A program made the position numbers and the translations under genes. DNA of 64,000 nucleotides from NCBI GenBank assembly GCA_029959085.1, contig JARWIR010000002.1, positions 44,884,233 to 44,948,232 on the forward strand, given 5' to 3'. A model generated the notes under the pieces. That model was not told where the DNA came from. It made no database searches and saw only the letters and a list, made by a program, of their open reading frames with translations. This DNA is from Nemophila menziesii. Lineage: Eukaryota; Streptophyta; Magnoliopsida; Boraginales; Hydrophyllaceae. Positions within the stretch are counted from its first letter, which is position 1. Each line of letters starts with the position of its first letter. Below, one piece after another: positions 21,358 to 32,935 of the stretch.

Positions 21358-23050
21358 CACTACTACATAAATGTCTTTTTAGGAACAGTATCTTTAGGTG
21401 CAATGTGATATCGTTCCTAAAAAAATTGGTATATCTTTAGGGACGGAATTCATCATCATTAGCAACGAGTTCGTAATAAAGAATTCGTCCCTACTGAACA
21501 TCATCATGAGGGGCTATTAATTATAAATTAATTTACTATTCAAAATTTATTATTGGTAATTATAAATGTAGCTGTTATTGTGCTAGTGTGTAATTATATT
21601 TGGTGATATTTTTAAAATTATAGGAATTTTTTAAATTTAAGGATATTTTGTGCAATTTATTGAACTTTAAGGAATTGATGTAATTCATAACAATATATCA
21701 ATTTTAATATAATTTTAAAAATATATATAATAACTCTAGTGTGAAATTTTAAAAATATAGGGGATTTAGTGAAATTTTAAAAAAAATATAAGGGCTTTAT
21801 GTAATTATTTTCAAAAATAGGGGATTTAATGTAATTTTTAAAAATATAGGGGTTAAGTTGAAACTTGTAAAAATATAGTTCTTTCGTGTAATTTAAAAAA
21901 ATATATAGGTGGTTTTTTGTAATTTTTAAGAATAATGTTTTTTGTGTAATTTAAAAAATAAGTGTTTTTGTGTAGTTCTAAAAAATATAGAGGATTTAGT
22001 GTAATTTTAAAAATATATAGGAGCTTTATTGTAATTTTTTAAACTTACAGGGGGTTTAGTGTAATTTAAAAAAAATAGGACGTAACTTTAATTTTTAAAA
22101 ATATAAGGGCTTAAATAAAACTTCAATTAGTGAAATTTAAAAATAAAACGGTGACTTTAGTGCAATTTAAAAAATAAAGGAGTTTTAGTGTAATTTTTTT
22201 TTAAAAAAAAGTGTAATTAAATAAATAAGGGCTTTAGCGTAAACTTTTAAAAACATAGGAATTTAGTGATGTTTTAAAAAATAGGAACAATGATAGACGA
22301 GATCCACCACTCCCAAATAAGCCTCACTTGTTGCGATACTTTTTCAGGTATTCACACCACTAATAAATATAATATTTCTTTATTTAAATATAAGTAAAAT
22401 GAATCCAAACCCACGAGGCAAGTCCAACACCTCCTTCCGATAGTGAAGTAGAATATTATTACGATGATTTGATGAGTTATATTTTGATGACTTTTATTAA
22501 TTTTTATTTTATTCGGTTTGTAATAAAGACTATATTATTTGATTTTCTTGTACAAATTTAATTATGTAATAATCTATTTTAATTATTAGATGTATAATAT
22601 CATTAAATTTATCGTGTATGAATTTTTATATTTTCGATGAATTTATTGATATAAAAAACTTAAATAATCTAATGTAACATTTCACAATTAAAATAATTTT
22701 AAAAAGGGGCAAAGTTATCGTCGCTAATAGTACAAAATTAAAGTTGTTGTCCCTAATAAAAATGACTGAAGCAATATTTTTGTCGTCGCTAAAGAGATTT
22801 GCTATTAGGGACGACAAATATCTTTCCTCATAACAATGACTCTACCAATGTCTTTTTTTGTTTCTAGTGTTCAAGGTCGTCACCCTAATGATAAAATATT
22901 ATTAGAGAGGAATTTGAGTTTGACATTGCTACTTGCTATAGTTAACAACTAAACTCCAGGGGCGACACATTAACGACGACATGTCATTGCTAAAGACCGT
23001 TGAGGTGTAATAGCGACAACATTTTTTATCTTTTGTTGTTCCTAAAGACA
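21358..23050 (+). mobile_element. Degenerate CACTA-like element
   Basis: Begins CACTACTACATAAATG with nearby TTAGGGACGGAATTC and AACGAGTTCG motifs. Towards the right there are TCGTCGCTAA and GGGACGACAAA motifs (22720-23030) and a possible 3' end TTTCTAGTG at 22861-22869. The trinucleotides beside these two ends (AAT and TTC) differ, so I cannot claim a matched pair. No transposase is recognisable inside. The centre is a diverged tandem repeat, listed separately. Confidence 0.4.
21580..22290 (+). repeat. Diverged minisatellite, unit about 30-38 bp
   Basis: Roughly twenty imperfect copies of a unit close to GGGATTTAGTGTAATTTTTA followed by AAAATATAG. Unit length and A/T runs vary, while the core TTTAGTGTAATTTT recurs. 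No homology with the rest of the window. It lies inside the CACTA-like element. Confidence 0.8.
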
Positions 23051-23682
23051 AAAAACGTTGCAATGAATGCAGAAGATTCAATATACTTTTGTTCTTACAC
23101 AATATTATCTAAAGTGCAATATTATTATTAACCAATCATATTATAAAACAGGTTCTATGTTTTAACCCCGAATGAATTAATTATAATAATTACCAAACTA
23201 ATTTAATGATATATGTCTTGTTATTATAATCAATGAATATTATGTAAATATTGAACTATTTGATATTGGATGAAAGTCTTGCATTTTAAAAAATAAGATA
23301 ATTTTTAATTGTATACTACTTCTACTCATGACTAAATATTATAATATATATTTCATATAAACTTGCAAAAAATCTGAACATTTTAAAAAACATATTTGTA
23401 ATCATGGGGCATTTATGTGTTTGTGTGCAGTTACTAAGTTACAATATATTATGGACATACGAAGTAATAATTTCAATATATTACCAATTTTTCTCCATTT
23501 ACAATTTTTTGTGAAAGTAAGAAGTATCTTCGGCCCATATGCTCTTTCATTGACAGATATAGAAAAAATTGGAAGCGAGATGGATGTTATTTTTATAGTT
23601 TAGTAGTGCAAAAGGTTCAAAATACTCTTAAATAAAGACATAACACTTATTATAATTTAAATCTAGATCCCATTTCTCGAAA
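23051..23682. other. AT-rich spacer
   Basis: No supported gene. A short plus-strand open stretch at 23415-23603 is unremarkable in composition and matches nothing I know. Confidence 0.5.
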
Positions 23683-23967
23683 TCACGAATTTCCAGTTCT
23701 GTTTCTTTGATCAAGCTCCTCGAGTGTACAATATGGAGTTGTTCTGTAAATAACGCTGATCCATTTCATCTTTCTCTTCTTTCTCCTAGGTTTACGAATC
23801 TTGGATTTTCCTGTCAACTTAATTGTCGATTCACCAAAAAATAAATGATTTAAGTGGGAATTCAATGTGGTGTTGGAAGAAGATGTAAATTTCTTGCACA
23901 CCTGACAAATATTCGAAGCCGTTTCAACTTTAGCAGGATATCTCTTAGCAGAGGACTTTGACAGCAA
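23683..23967 (-). pseudogene. HAPLESS 8-like gene fragment
   Basis: An open stretch of 94 residues on the minus strand. Residues 20-35 read NICQVCKKFTSSSNTT, followed by LNSHLNHLF, matching the C2H2-like 'CPVC..F.SSSNTTLNAHID' segment of plant HAP8-like proteins. Farther on, the KPRRKKRK basic stretch and VIYRTTPYCTLEELDQRN match their 'KPRK..LMVDIYA.A..CTLEELD.RNG' segment. The second zinc-ligand region is altered (LNHLF where DQCL is usual). The rest of this several-hundred-residue family, before and after, is not found nearby, and the start lies inside a longer former exon. I infer a truncated pseudogene. The family assignment is from memory of its conserved motifs. Confidence 0.6.
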
Positions 23968-26046
23968 TCAAGGAACTGAAAAGGGGTAAATTTCCAATTT
24001 TTGTTATGAGAGTGTGATCAAAGTGGTCGATGTACAATACAACATAGTTCAACATTGTTTCAAAATTTTTAGATTAGACATAATTAACAAAATAAATGAA
24101 GATTTAAAAGGGAGAATCCTAGAACTTTTTTTTGGTTCTATGTACTTTGACAAGTATATAATCAGTTGTTTTTATATTTGAAACATAGGTTGTTATGTGT
24201 AATATATGGACCTATAATTAATGTATTCAGGTCTTTAACCAGTGAGGGTTAAAAGTCACAAAGGTAAATTAGGTTGACTTAAGTATTGAAATACAGTAGC
24301 TAAATTTTATATAAGTTACTCAATGCATGCTAAAAATTAAAAAAGTATATTATATTTCAAAGAAGGCTTAAAGATTTCTCTTGTGAAGACTTGGAGTACC
24401 CTCGCCTTTTTTTTCCAAACAAAAACTTTTCCTGACAAATTCACATTGAATAGCATTCTCAACTTTGTATTATTTTGGACAAGTTATAAATGAGTAATTT
24501 ATCACATATAAGAAAGTTGCCAAATAGAAGGAGATATTCTAAGAGTAAGCATGTCAAAATGGAGGCATAAAACAACACTTTAAGAATCAAAATGATAAGT
24601 GTTTGATCTATGAAAAATCAACCACAAACATCAGTGGGTTTAGCAAAGAATAAAGAAGTCTCGTGTAACAAGATATATTTTTCTACAATGGTAAAATTTA
24701 CCATTAATTTGAGGTTCTTAGTTTTGGTGTTATTAAAATTGATTTAGATATTGTCACGTAGATTAAAAATTAAATGTAGAACATGATATATTTTAAGTTA
24801 GGTTGGGGTGTGATTATCGTTTTGAAAATGTTGATTGTAAAGCTATAGTTTAGTGTTTGTACCACAGATTAAGCTTAAGTGGTGCATGTTTAAGCCAAAC
24901 CTGCATTTATATCTTGCAAGTTGATTTTTAACGAAAATATTTTATCTTTAGATAAAAAAGGTCTAAAGCTCTATAATAATTCTATCTTATTTAATAAGAT
25001 AACCTAGTTGGTGGAAAAAAATTTGTTAGAAAGCAAAAGATGTATGGGACTATATATGTCCCAAAAAATTCCTAGGTTCTTGCAATTTTCTTAAAATATA
25101 TTTTGAGTTAATTGTATTAGGTATTTTTATAAAATAATGAGTCAATTACACTATAAGTTTTGTATTATACAATATAATTTATATATAATATAAGCACATA
25201 TATTCATGCAAACAACATACCAAATCAAAAACTAAAATAAAGACAACATTAGGAAGCCAAGTATATATTTTGAAAATAAATCCCATAAAATATTAGTAAT
25301 TCTTTTTAATGGAGTCGAAAGAAATTTTTTAAAAATGGGGCGCCGACATGGTCCCCTAGGAAATATGTGGCTTCACTACTCATACATGGAGCATCTCAAC
25401 CATAGGTGAAAAATAGATTTTAATCACAATTCTTAGTAAACCTTAGAGTGTAATTATACATCTGAGTGGAACTATACATTTTTATTCATACATTACTTCA
25501 TTCAATATTCAAGAATGTATATGTTATGTTGTGTGACATAAAAAAATTCTTTACCACTAGTCTTTCTCTTTGGAACTGAAAATGTCATTTTTTGTGCTTA
25601 AAATTGAGTTGTAAACTTAAATTTGAATTCTGATAATATTCTTAATATGATTTATTTGAGAAGACTGACTGAACAAGGAAAGAACAATAATGGAAAGAAA
25701 AGAATCCCATAAGTAAAGATATGAAAACGTTATTTTATGCGAGCAATCCAGTAACTACATTTGTGCACAATAAAAAGCTCCTAAGCATTTACGCCGTTAA
25801 AGACTAAAATCTAAAGACTTACAAGCATTTATAAATAACAATTATAGATCATAAATTAATCCAATATTAAGTCTGTATAAAAATTAAAAAGTAAAAACAC
25901 GTTAGTAAAAACATAGTTGAGAATGAAAGCAAACCCATAAAACCCAATTTTAATCAAAATGAAAGCATTATTGAAGGCTCAAATTTAAAATCATTAATTA
26001 ATATGACATGATAAAAATAGTTAATCATGCATCTATTAATATTTAC
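23968..26046. other. Gene-poor AT-rich region
   Basis: Two kilobases in which I find no convincing exon, transposase motif or tandem array. Part of it may be intron or 3' flank of the minus-strand gene relic at 26047-27076. Confidence 0.5.
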
Positions 26047-27076
26047 CTCTCCAGCTCAAATTAGCGTCAAGAGTATTTATCTCCGGAGGTGCCGACGAAA
26101 TGTTTGGTGCATCCTTTCCAAGTAACTCCATTATATTATTTGCATAGCCCTCTTGAACATGTGAAATCACTCGATTGTTGTCTGGATTATAACGGAAGTT
26201 ATGTAGAGCAGAAAACTCAATCTTGTTCCTGTGTGGTTAAGAATTAGAGCATGTATTCCATTAGCCAGAAAATAATACATTCTTTGGCAAATATAGGAAC
26301 CAATAGTGCAATTAACTCAAAAATATAAAAACCAAAAATACTTGTCTTTTCTCCAAGCCTTTAAATGCCTTCTGTTCTGGTACCATATTTGTCTGTTCCA
26401 TTTCTCCGCATTGTACTCGGTTTCACTTTGTAATTCTTGTTGAGATCCAAACTTGGAAACAACTTTTCCTCGGCAATGGGTGGTTTTCCTGATGTTTTCG
26501 ATAAAACTGAAAAGCTCAGGCCACCAAGTGAGCAGGCTGGGTTTCTTAGCTCCGGCAAAGCTTTGATAACCTTCAAGTGCTCGTTTTGCACCCTTGATCT
26601 CATCTTCTATAACATCACATAGTAGGATCAAACCATCTATGGCTATGTCTTCATGTATTTTGGGAAGTCCTCCCTGACCATGATCCACTTCTACGAAAAT
26701 CTCGGTTAGAATCCGACCAATGATTCTTGAACCCGGATTTTTTCCTCCAACCCAGAACAGTATCTGAACTAACATTTCCTGATAAAAAAACTCCCCCTTG
26801 ATTTTTTAAATTATTACTTTGCCACTTAGTAGAAAGTGCATTAGGAGGTAAGATCCCCTTATGGACTAAATACTCTGCCGCGAGTTTACCAGCTTCCATG
26901 AAAATGTAGCTTTTACAAGGCTGTGGAGGCTGAAACTGCCATCTCTGACCACCACCACGGCCATATCCACTAGCACCACGACCTCTAGATGAACCCTCAC
27001 CATCTCCCCTCATCGTATTAGACTTGTAACCATTCACCGAATTACAATGCCTTCTTCCGTGCATTTTAAATAGTCC
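26047..27076 (-). pseudogene. RGG-rich plant nuclear-type protein gene, broken (first of two copies)
   Basis: Minus strand. An acceptor (tataattcag) precedes an exon from 27076. The ATG at 27064-27062 gives MHGRRHCNSVNGYKSNTMRG, then Gly/Arg-rich GRGASGYGRGGGQR and IFMEAGKLAAEYLVHKGILP, motifs of a conserved plant family whose function I do not know. The frame ends at a stop at 26653-26651. A further piece at about 26603-26361 has EHLKVIKALPE and PIAEEKLFPSLDLN, resembling the middle of the same family. An exon at 26228-26047 with good borders (cacag|GAACAAG, GGAGAG|gtaaat) reads QEGYANNIMELLGKDAP. No single frame joins the pieces and family-typical segments are missing. Confidence 0.6.
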
Positions 27077-27903
27077 CTGAATTATAAAAAAATGCAAATC
27101 ACCCCACAATTTCGGCGTAAGTTAACAAGATCACAATTTACAGCATAATCCAATTTACATTGCAAGTTCTAAACAAATTTCGGGCATGATAGATTTTTGA
27201 AAAAATAACCAGTTTACAGTAAGGTCCCAGAATAATAGTAAAGTACATTTTCCACCAAGAGGTATCAGCAAAAGAAATAATTTTTAGAAATTGTAAACAA
27301 GTTAAAAAGATCACATTTTACAGCATAACCAAAATCACATTAGGACATTATAAACACAAAAATCACAATTTACAGTCAAGTCCAATGCAAATTTTTGTAA
27401 ATTTCTGACATATTGAGCTTAAATCTAACTACTTGCCAACTAAAAGAACTTCAAACTACCAAACTAACAAAATTCAAATTAACAGTGTGAATTCCATTCA
27501 TGCTAAATCGGCCTTCGAGTAACATGAACAAAGGATTAATCCAACCTTGCAAAAGGTGACTCCTTGAGTAACCCTATTGAGGATTAGTCTGAAACTGTCC
27601 AGGTATAATTACAGTCAAATTATCAACAGTCAACAATTCTGATTCAAGATCAAATCAAATCACAAAGAATGGAAGTTATTGTGCTTCACAAATCTCGCAA
27701 ATTGGAGCATCAATCAGCTGTAGCAGTTCGAATCTGTTATGTTTGCAAAATTGTCTAACTTAAATTTGTTTGATTCGGTCGATTTCTTCCAAGGATGATA
27801 GGCTCCAGGTTCAGACTTTCAGTCACAATTCTCACACATCAAAACTTTGTCTTTTATTAGAAAGTTCAGCAATTAGAAATGAAAGTTGAGATTTAAAATT
27901 TGA
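27077..27903 (-). other. Probable 5' introns/UTR of the RGG-type gene
   Basis: Upstream of the coding exon's acceptor on the minus strand, kept in both P1 and P2 (35957-36779). It has no long open frame. The less AT-rich stretch at 27480-27840 is a candidate for 5' UTR exons. This is inferred from position alone. Confidence 0.35.
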
Positions 27904-28138
27904 GTAATGTTGGATAGCACCCTAAATCGCATTACTTTATTATCATTTCTTAAATTGTACCTTTTTATCTCCTAAATCGCATTACCTTTTTATCATTTCA
28001 TAAGTAGATATTATATGCACCAATCATATAATTTCTCTTTCCCCATTTATCATTTTCTCTCTCTTTTATGATTGCATATAAAATTTTCTAAAAAATGATA
28101 AAAAGGTGATCCGATTTGGGATAATATCCAACATTACT
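27904..28138. mobile_element. Foldback MITE
   Basis: The left end GTAATGTTGGATAG pairs with the right end ATCCAACATTAC, and internal arms (CATTACCTTTTTATCATTT against AAATGATAAAAAGGTGATCC) extend the hairpin. The interior ATATGCACCAATCAT is partly inverted as TATGATTGCATATA. No coding capacity. A related hairpin lies at 36780-37000. Target-site duplication not resolved. Confidence 0.65.
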
Positions 28139-29039
28139 TTTAAAAAATTTATCTTTTTATTTTGAAACATATATATAAATTTAAAGAGAAACGAGTGAGT
28201 AATTTTGTTTTTTTAATTAAATAGTCAACTGTCTGTATGTTATAGGTTTTGGATTTTCCTTCCGTGGTTCCACACTCTTTTAGATTTTTCCCTTTCGGAT
28301 TTGTATAATCTTATACTTATAATTATAAATGATTACAATTTGTTTATATTAGGTGGCAAATCATTTGATAGTATTTATTATATTAATTAAACTTATCTTA
28401 GTTAATAAATTTTGATTACAAAATATTTTGATAGATTTATCAAGTGAATTAAGATTTTTTTGTACTAAAGCATACTCGTTAAAACCAAATCTCGATATTA
28501 ATAATTTACTAGCTTAGAGTTGGGATTTTGGTAAATATTATCATTCAACATTTCTTAACACATAGAAGTTGAAAGAAAATTGGTGTTTGCACACAAGTGA
28601 GTAACAAGTTCTTTAGCTTGGGTAAGGAACAACCATTGTTAATACCTAGTAGGGTAATGAGCAAAAGGAGAACTTTATCAGCAAAATAAATTATTAATAA
28701 ATGTATCCTTTTTTAAAATTGAATTTACCTTTTATTACATGTTCGAGTATTGAAATTTACAAAAATTATGACGATTCATAATCTCGACATCATATTATGT
28801 AGACAAAATTTTGAGTATAAATGTTGTATAAATTATATCCCAATATCTATCATGTTGTAACAAATTAAATATGAATGCTTATTCCATATATATCATTTTT
28901 AAATTATTGTCTGAAAATATATTTCTTATAATCCATTATAATCATTTATAATTATGATAGCTATCTACACAATAAAATATAAACATTGATTGAATTATGA
29001 ATTTCATGTCGCAATAAGTCATGATAAATATAAAGAAAG
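28139..29039. other. AT-rich duplicated spacer (P1)
   Basis: Shared with 37000-37643 plus 39194-39480. No gene seen. Confidence 0.55.
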
Positions 29040-29888
29040 TAATTAATAGTTTTAATAGTATAAAACATATAATACAAAAATGGTTCTAAAGATAGTAAAA
29101 TAATAGACAGTAAAAATATAAAAAATTTGAACAAATAAAATACATAGAATAATATACAAAATTAGAAAAATATTTTTCATCTAATATTGGATGGTCCAAT
29201 ACCAATCGTATTATGACACATATCACTTGTTTTAAACATGTAAAAACTAATTACAGTAATTATATAATTAATCTAATAACATGTGTTTTCTTAATATAAT
29301 TAATGGTTATGATGTGAATATTGGACAATCCAATATAGAGGGAAGTCTTACCTATAAAATTAACATAATATTAATTTATCATATTTACATTATTGAAGTC
29401 AATTATGATGAATATTAAAAGATTGTACAAAAGACTACACACAAAACGATATCAAGTTTCATGTCATAAATTAAAAATATTGAAGTTAAAAAAATCAAAA
29501 ACAAGTTTTGAAGAAATATATATAAAGAAAAAATAAAATATAATAATTTCATGGAAAAATAAAATGGAAAGAACTCAAAACTAAAATTTTAAAAAAAATT
29601 CATGATTACACAAATCTTGTAGGTGTGAGTTAATATTTTGAGGTTGCTACTTTCTATATTATTTGATTGATCTAGTTCTGATCACTTACATAAATATGGT
29701 TTCAGATATATGGTCAATTATTTAATGGTGTGAAATTTTTCATTTTGTTCATTGACGAGTAGTTTGAATCATTTTAGTGTATTTGTCATAAGTATTTGTT
29801 TCATTAAAGTGGAAAGTCAAATACAACAAAGGAGTATACAAGCAAAAGTTCCCATCCAATTTATGTATGTGAGAGCCATTCCCTCATC

Positions 29889-30165
29889 AAAGATATAACA
29901 TTTGTACAAGAAAGGCATGCCTAGATGGACGAGGACATCCACTGCATATTTAGCAATGGAATTAGCCACTTCGTTTTCTGAACGAAAAATGTGTGGAAAG
30001 CTCCATTAACAAAAAGAGATAACACTAGCTTGTCAACAGAAATGGGCAAACTTCCCACCTTACTTTTGCCGGGTCAGTACAGTGATATCTGAGCAGACTA
30101 GTTGTATAGTCAAATATACCAGAATCATCAACAAATCTGCATGTCTCAAGAAAATCCAACACTCC
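29889..30165 (-). pseudogene. RNase H-like (RVT_3-type) fragment, copy 1
   Basis: The minus strand reads RSENEVANSIAKYAVDVLV followed by LGMPFLYKCYIFDEG, which resembles the C-terminal '(S)ENEVAdxLAkyA' helix of plant RNase H-like domains found in LINEs and in stand-alone genes. Upstream remains (ETCRFVDDSGIF-type, better kept in the other two copies) fit the preceding domain. No reverse transcriptase is next to it. Too short and shifted to be active. Confidence 0.45.
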
Positions 30166-30452
30166 GTATTAAGTAGATGATGAACACTAAACTTATATTC
30201 CTAAACCGGTATAATGCAAATCTTAAAGAATTTGAAAATAGAAAAAAAAATTTAACTAAACAGACTGATTATATAGTAAAAAATAACAGAGTCATCAATA
30301 AATTTGTTGTCTCAAACAAATCTAACACTTCATATTAAGTAATGAATAACACCATACTTATCTTGCTAAACTAGTACAAATGTAAATCTCAGGGATTTGA
30401 GAACAAATAAAATATTTACAACTTCAAAAGAAGACACAAAGGATGTATCACA

Positions 30453-30715
30453 TTAGATAACCTTTGAGTCACCAATAATGGGTTCATGATTGATAGTATA
30501 TATGATTCCTAGCGTTTCTAGCATTTCTAGGATGTATGCAAATGAGCTTATTGGGAACAAATCACACATAAGAGCTGAGATAGATATGTTTGCAGTTTTT
30601 TCACTCCAAGTTTGTCCTTGAAATAAAATTTCCTCTTTGTTGTCCACATACTCCAACAACACATGAGAATGAAAGTTTTCACAAATTTCTATTTCCAACA
30701 ACTATGCTTACTAGC
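30453..30715 (-). pseudogene. Unidentified fragment, copy 1
   Basis: Open for 82 codons on the minus strand (EIEICENFHSHVLLEYVDNK ... IIGDSKVI). A frameshift separates it from an upstream ATG (MASKHS) near 30722. Two further copies at 32693-32935 and 40862-41105 keep the C-terminal ISSFAYIL and GDSKVI pieces with different frame damage. I do not recognise the family. Confidence 0.35.
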
Positions 30716-32109
30716 CATGATGGTGTATATACCACACTTAATAAATAATGAAATATAACCAACTTTTACTGTGAGTTTTGAAGGTGTGTCATAGTTCTTT
30801 ATGTTTATTTAATGTTTAAATCTATGGAATTATAATATTTACCCCTAATAAAATTTAATATTTTATACAAAAACCCTTCCATTAACTATATTCGAACATT
30901 AAAGATGAAATAAAAAAAAAACTCCCCTACCTTACACACCCAACCCAACCCACCCTACAACCCATCACTCTCGTTCAAGCTTCAATGGAAGCTAGAGATT
31001 CATACTGAAACTCATTGTTTGAGTTTCTGTAGAAGCTCGTTCAGAAGATCTATAATAGATCTTCAGTTGAAGGATTAAAAGATTCATGAAAACATTTTTT
31101 GGTCTTCCAGCGAATTTATATTGCAGCTTTAGTAGAGATTCCATTGAATATCATTCGAGATAATGGTTTCTAAATTCTAAAGCATTTTGGAAACACAAAG
31201 ATTCAATGGAAGTAGCTTACACTGTAATTAGATTGAGAGTAATGGTTGTGGGAAGCAATGGGCAGGTGAAATTTATTTTATTATTTTAGTGTTAGAATTT
31301 TGTTGGGTTTATGTATATTACTTAATTTTTGGGTTAAAAATTGTAATTTTATGGAGTTTGATCTTTTTATTATGAAATTCGGAAAAAACTATAATACCCC
31401 TTTAACACATGTTATGCTTACAACGTCAAAACTAATGATTTACTAATTAAATCGGTTGTTTGAAATGTAAATTTCAATTGGCATGGATTTGTGGGTACCA
31501 ACCGAGCACAAAAGGAAGAGTTTTGGGTCATAAATGGAGTTTGGACATGCGGTAAGGATTGATCTATAAAGTCGTTTGAGTTGGGATGCGTTTTGGTGAT
31601 AAGAATTCCCCGCTCCGCAAACCATCCTCACACGTAAATATAATATATCATATATAGTAGTTATCAATTATTATATTTGTAATTATTAATATAAACATTA
31701 CGGGTTATTTCAAAGAATATTTATAAAGCATTGCAGACCAACTTCTGACTCCAAAAAAAATCAGAGCTAAGATTATCATATTTATGGGTTTAACCTATTC
31801 ATTGGGTCTTTGATTCATAAACTCTTTCTACTGTTATTTTGTTGTAGAAACTACTATTTTTTTAATGGTATGATTTAATTTTGAATAATATATCATTATC
31901 ACTGTTAACAAAAATCACTTAATTCGGTTCCACTACCATGTTATGTATTATTAGCAGCAACTCAAGTTGTTTCTAATGATAGGATATGGTGTGAAACTTT
32001 TCATTTTGTCCATTAACAAGTAGTTTTAATCATTTTAGGGTATTTGTCATAAGTATTTATTTCATTAAAGTGCAAAGGAAAATACAACAAAGGAGTATAC
32101 AAGCAAAAT

Positions 32110-32397
32110 TTCTCATCCAATTTATGTATGTGAGAGACGTTCCCTCATCAAAGATATAACATTTGTACAAGAAATGCATGCCTAGTTGGACGAGGACATC
32201 TACTGCATATTTAGCAATGAAATTAGCCACTTCATTTTCTGAACGAGAAATGTATGGAAAGTTCCATCAACAAAAATAAATAACACTACCTTGTCAACAG
32301 AAATGGGCAAACGTCCCACCTTACTGAGCAGACTAGTTGTATAGTCAAATATACCAGAGTCATCAACAAATCTGCATGTCTCAAGCAAAGCCAACAC
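32110..32397 (-). pseudogene. RNase H-like fragment, copy 2
   Basis: Minus strand: LLETCRFVDDSGIFDYTTSL, then VGRLPISVDKVVLFIF, continuing in a shifted frame into RSENEVANFIAKYAVDVLV-like sequence. As in the other copies this looks like the end of an RVT_3-type RNase H domain. A frameshift lies just before the ENEVAN motif. Confidence 0.45.
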
Positions 32398-32692
32398 CTC
32401 GTATTAAGTAGATGATGAACACTAAACTTATATTCCTAAACCGGTATAAATGCGAATCTCAAGGGATTTAAAAATAGAGAAATTATTTTTGACCAAACAG
32501 ACTGGTTATATAGTAAAAAATAATAGAGTCATCAATAAATTTGCATGTCTCAAACAAAGCTAACACTTCATATTAATAATGATGAACACCAAACTTATCT
32601 TGCTAAACTGGTACAAATATAAATCTCAAGGGATTTGAGAAGAAAGAAAATATTTACAGCTTCAAAAGAAGATACAAAGGATGTTCCACATT

Positions 32693-32935
32693 AGATAACC
32701 TTTGAGTCACCAATAACGGGTTCATGAGTGATAAGATATATGATTCCTAGCGTTTCTAAGATTTATGCAAATGAGCTTAATGGGAACATAATCACACATA
32801 AGAGCTGAGATAGATATATTTGCAGGTTCTTCACTCCAAGTTTGTTCATTACAAAAATTTCTTCTTTGTTATCCATATACTCCAACAACACATGAGAATG
32901 AAAGGTTTGACAAATTTCTATTTCCAACAACTATC
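32693..32935 (-). pseudogene. Unidentified fragment, copy 2
   Basis: Counterpart of 30453-30715 with different indels. The frame is no longer open across it. Function unknown. Confidence 0.3.

Larger units (their letters stand above)
29040..31987 (+). repeat. Local repeat R, copy R3
   Basis: Full-length form of R: AT-rich left part (uninterrupted at the place where R2 holds the LINE), minus-strand RNase H-like fragment, unidentified minus-strand fragment, C-rich stretch (30920-30980), 'tcaatggaagctagagattcat', and the 'cataaatggagtttgg' part. At about 31987 it switches abruptly from the R end ('gtttctaatgatagg') into 'ggtgtgaaacttttc', the beginning of the next copy, which marks a tandem-duplication junction. 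Confidence 0.7.

Noticed and set aside
21358..22869. A complete CACTA element with matched ends
   Set aside because: The candidate ends are both CACTA-like but inner TIR bases and flanking trinucleotides do not match, so only a degenerate relic is claimed.
30920..30980. Telomere-like CCCTAA repeat in the C-rich block
   Set aside because: The block is irregular CCAACCC/CACCC sequence without a seven-base CCCTAAA period.
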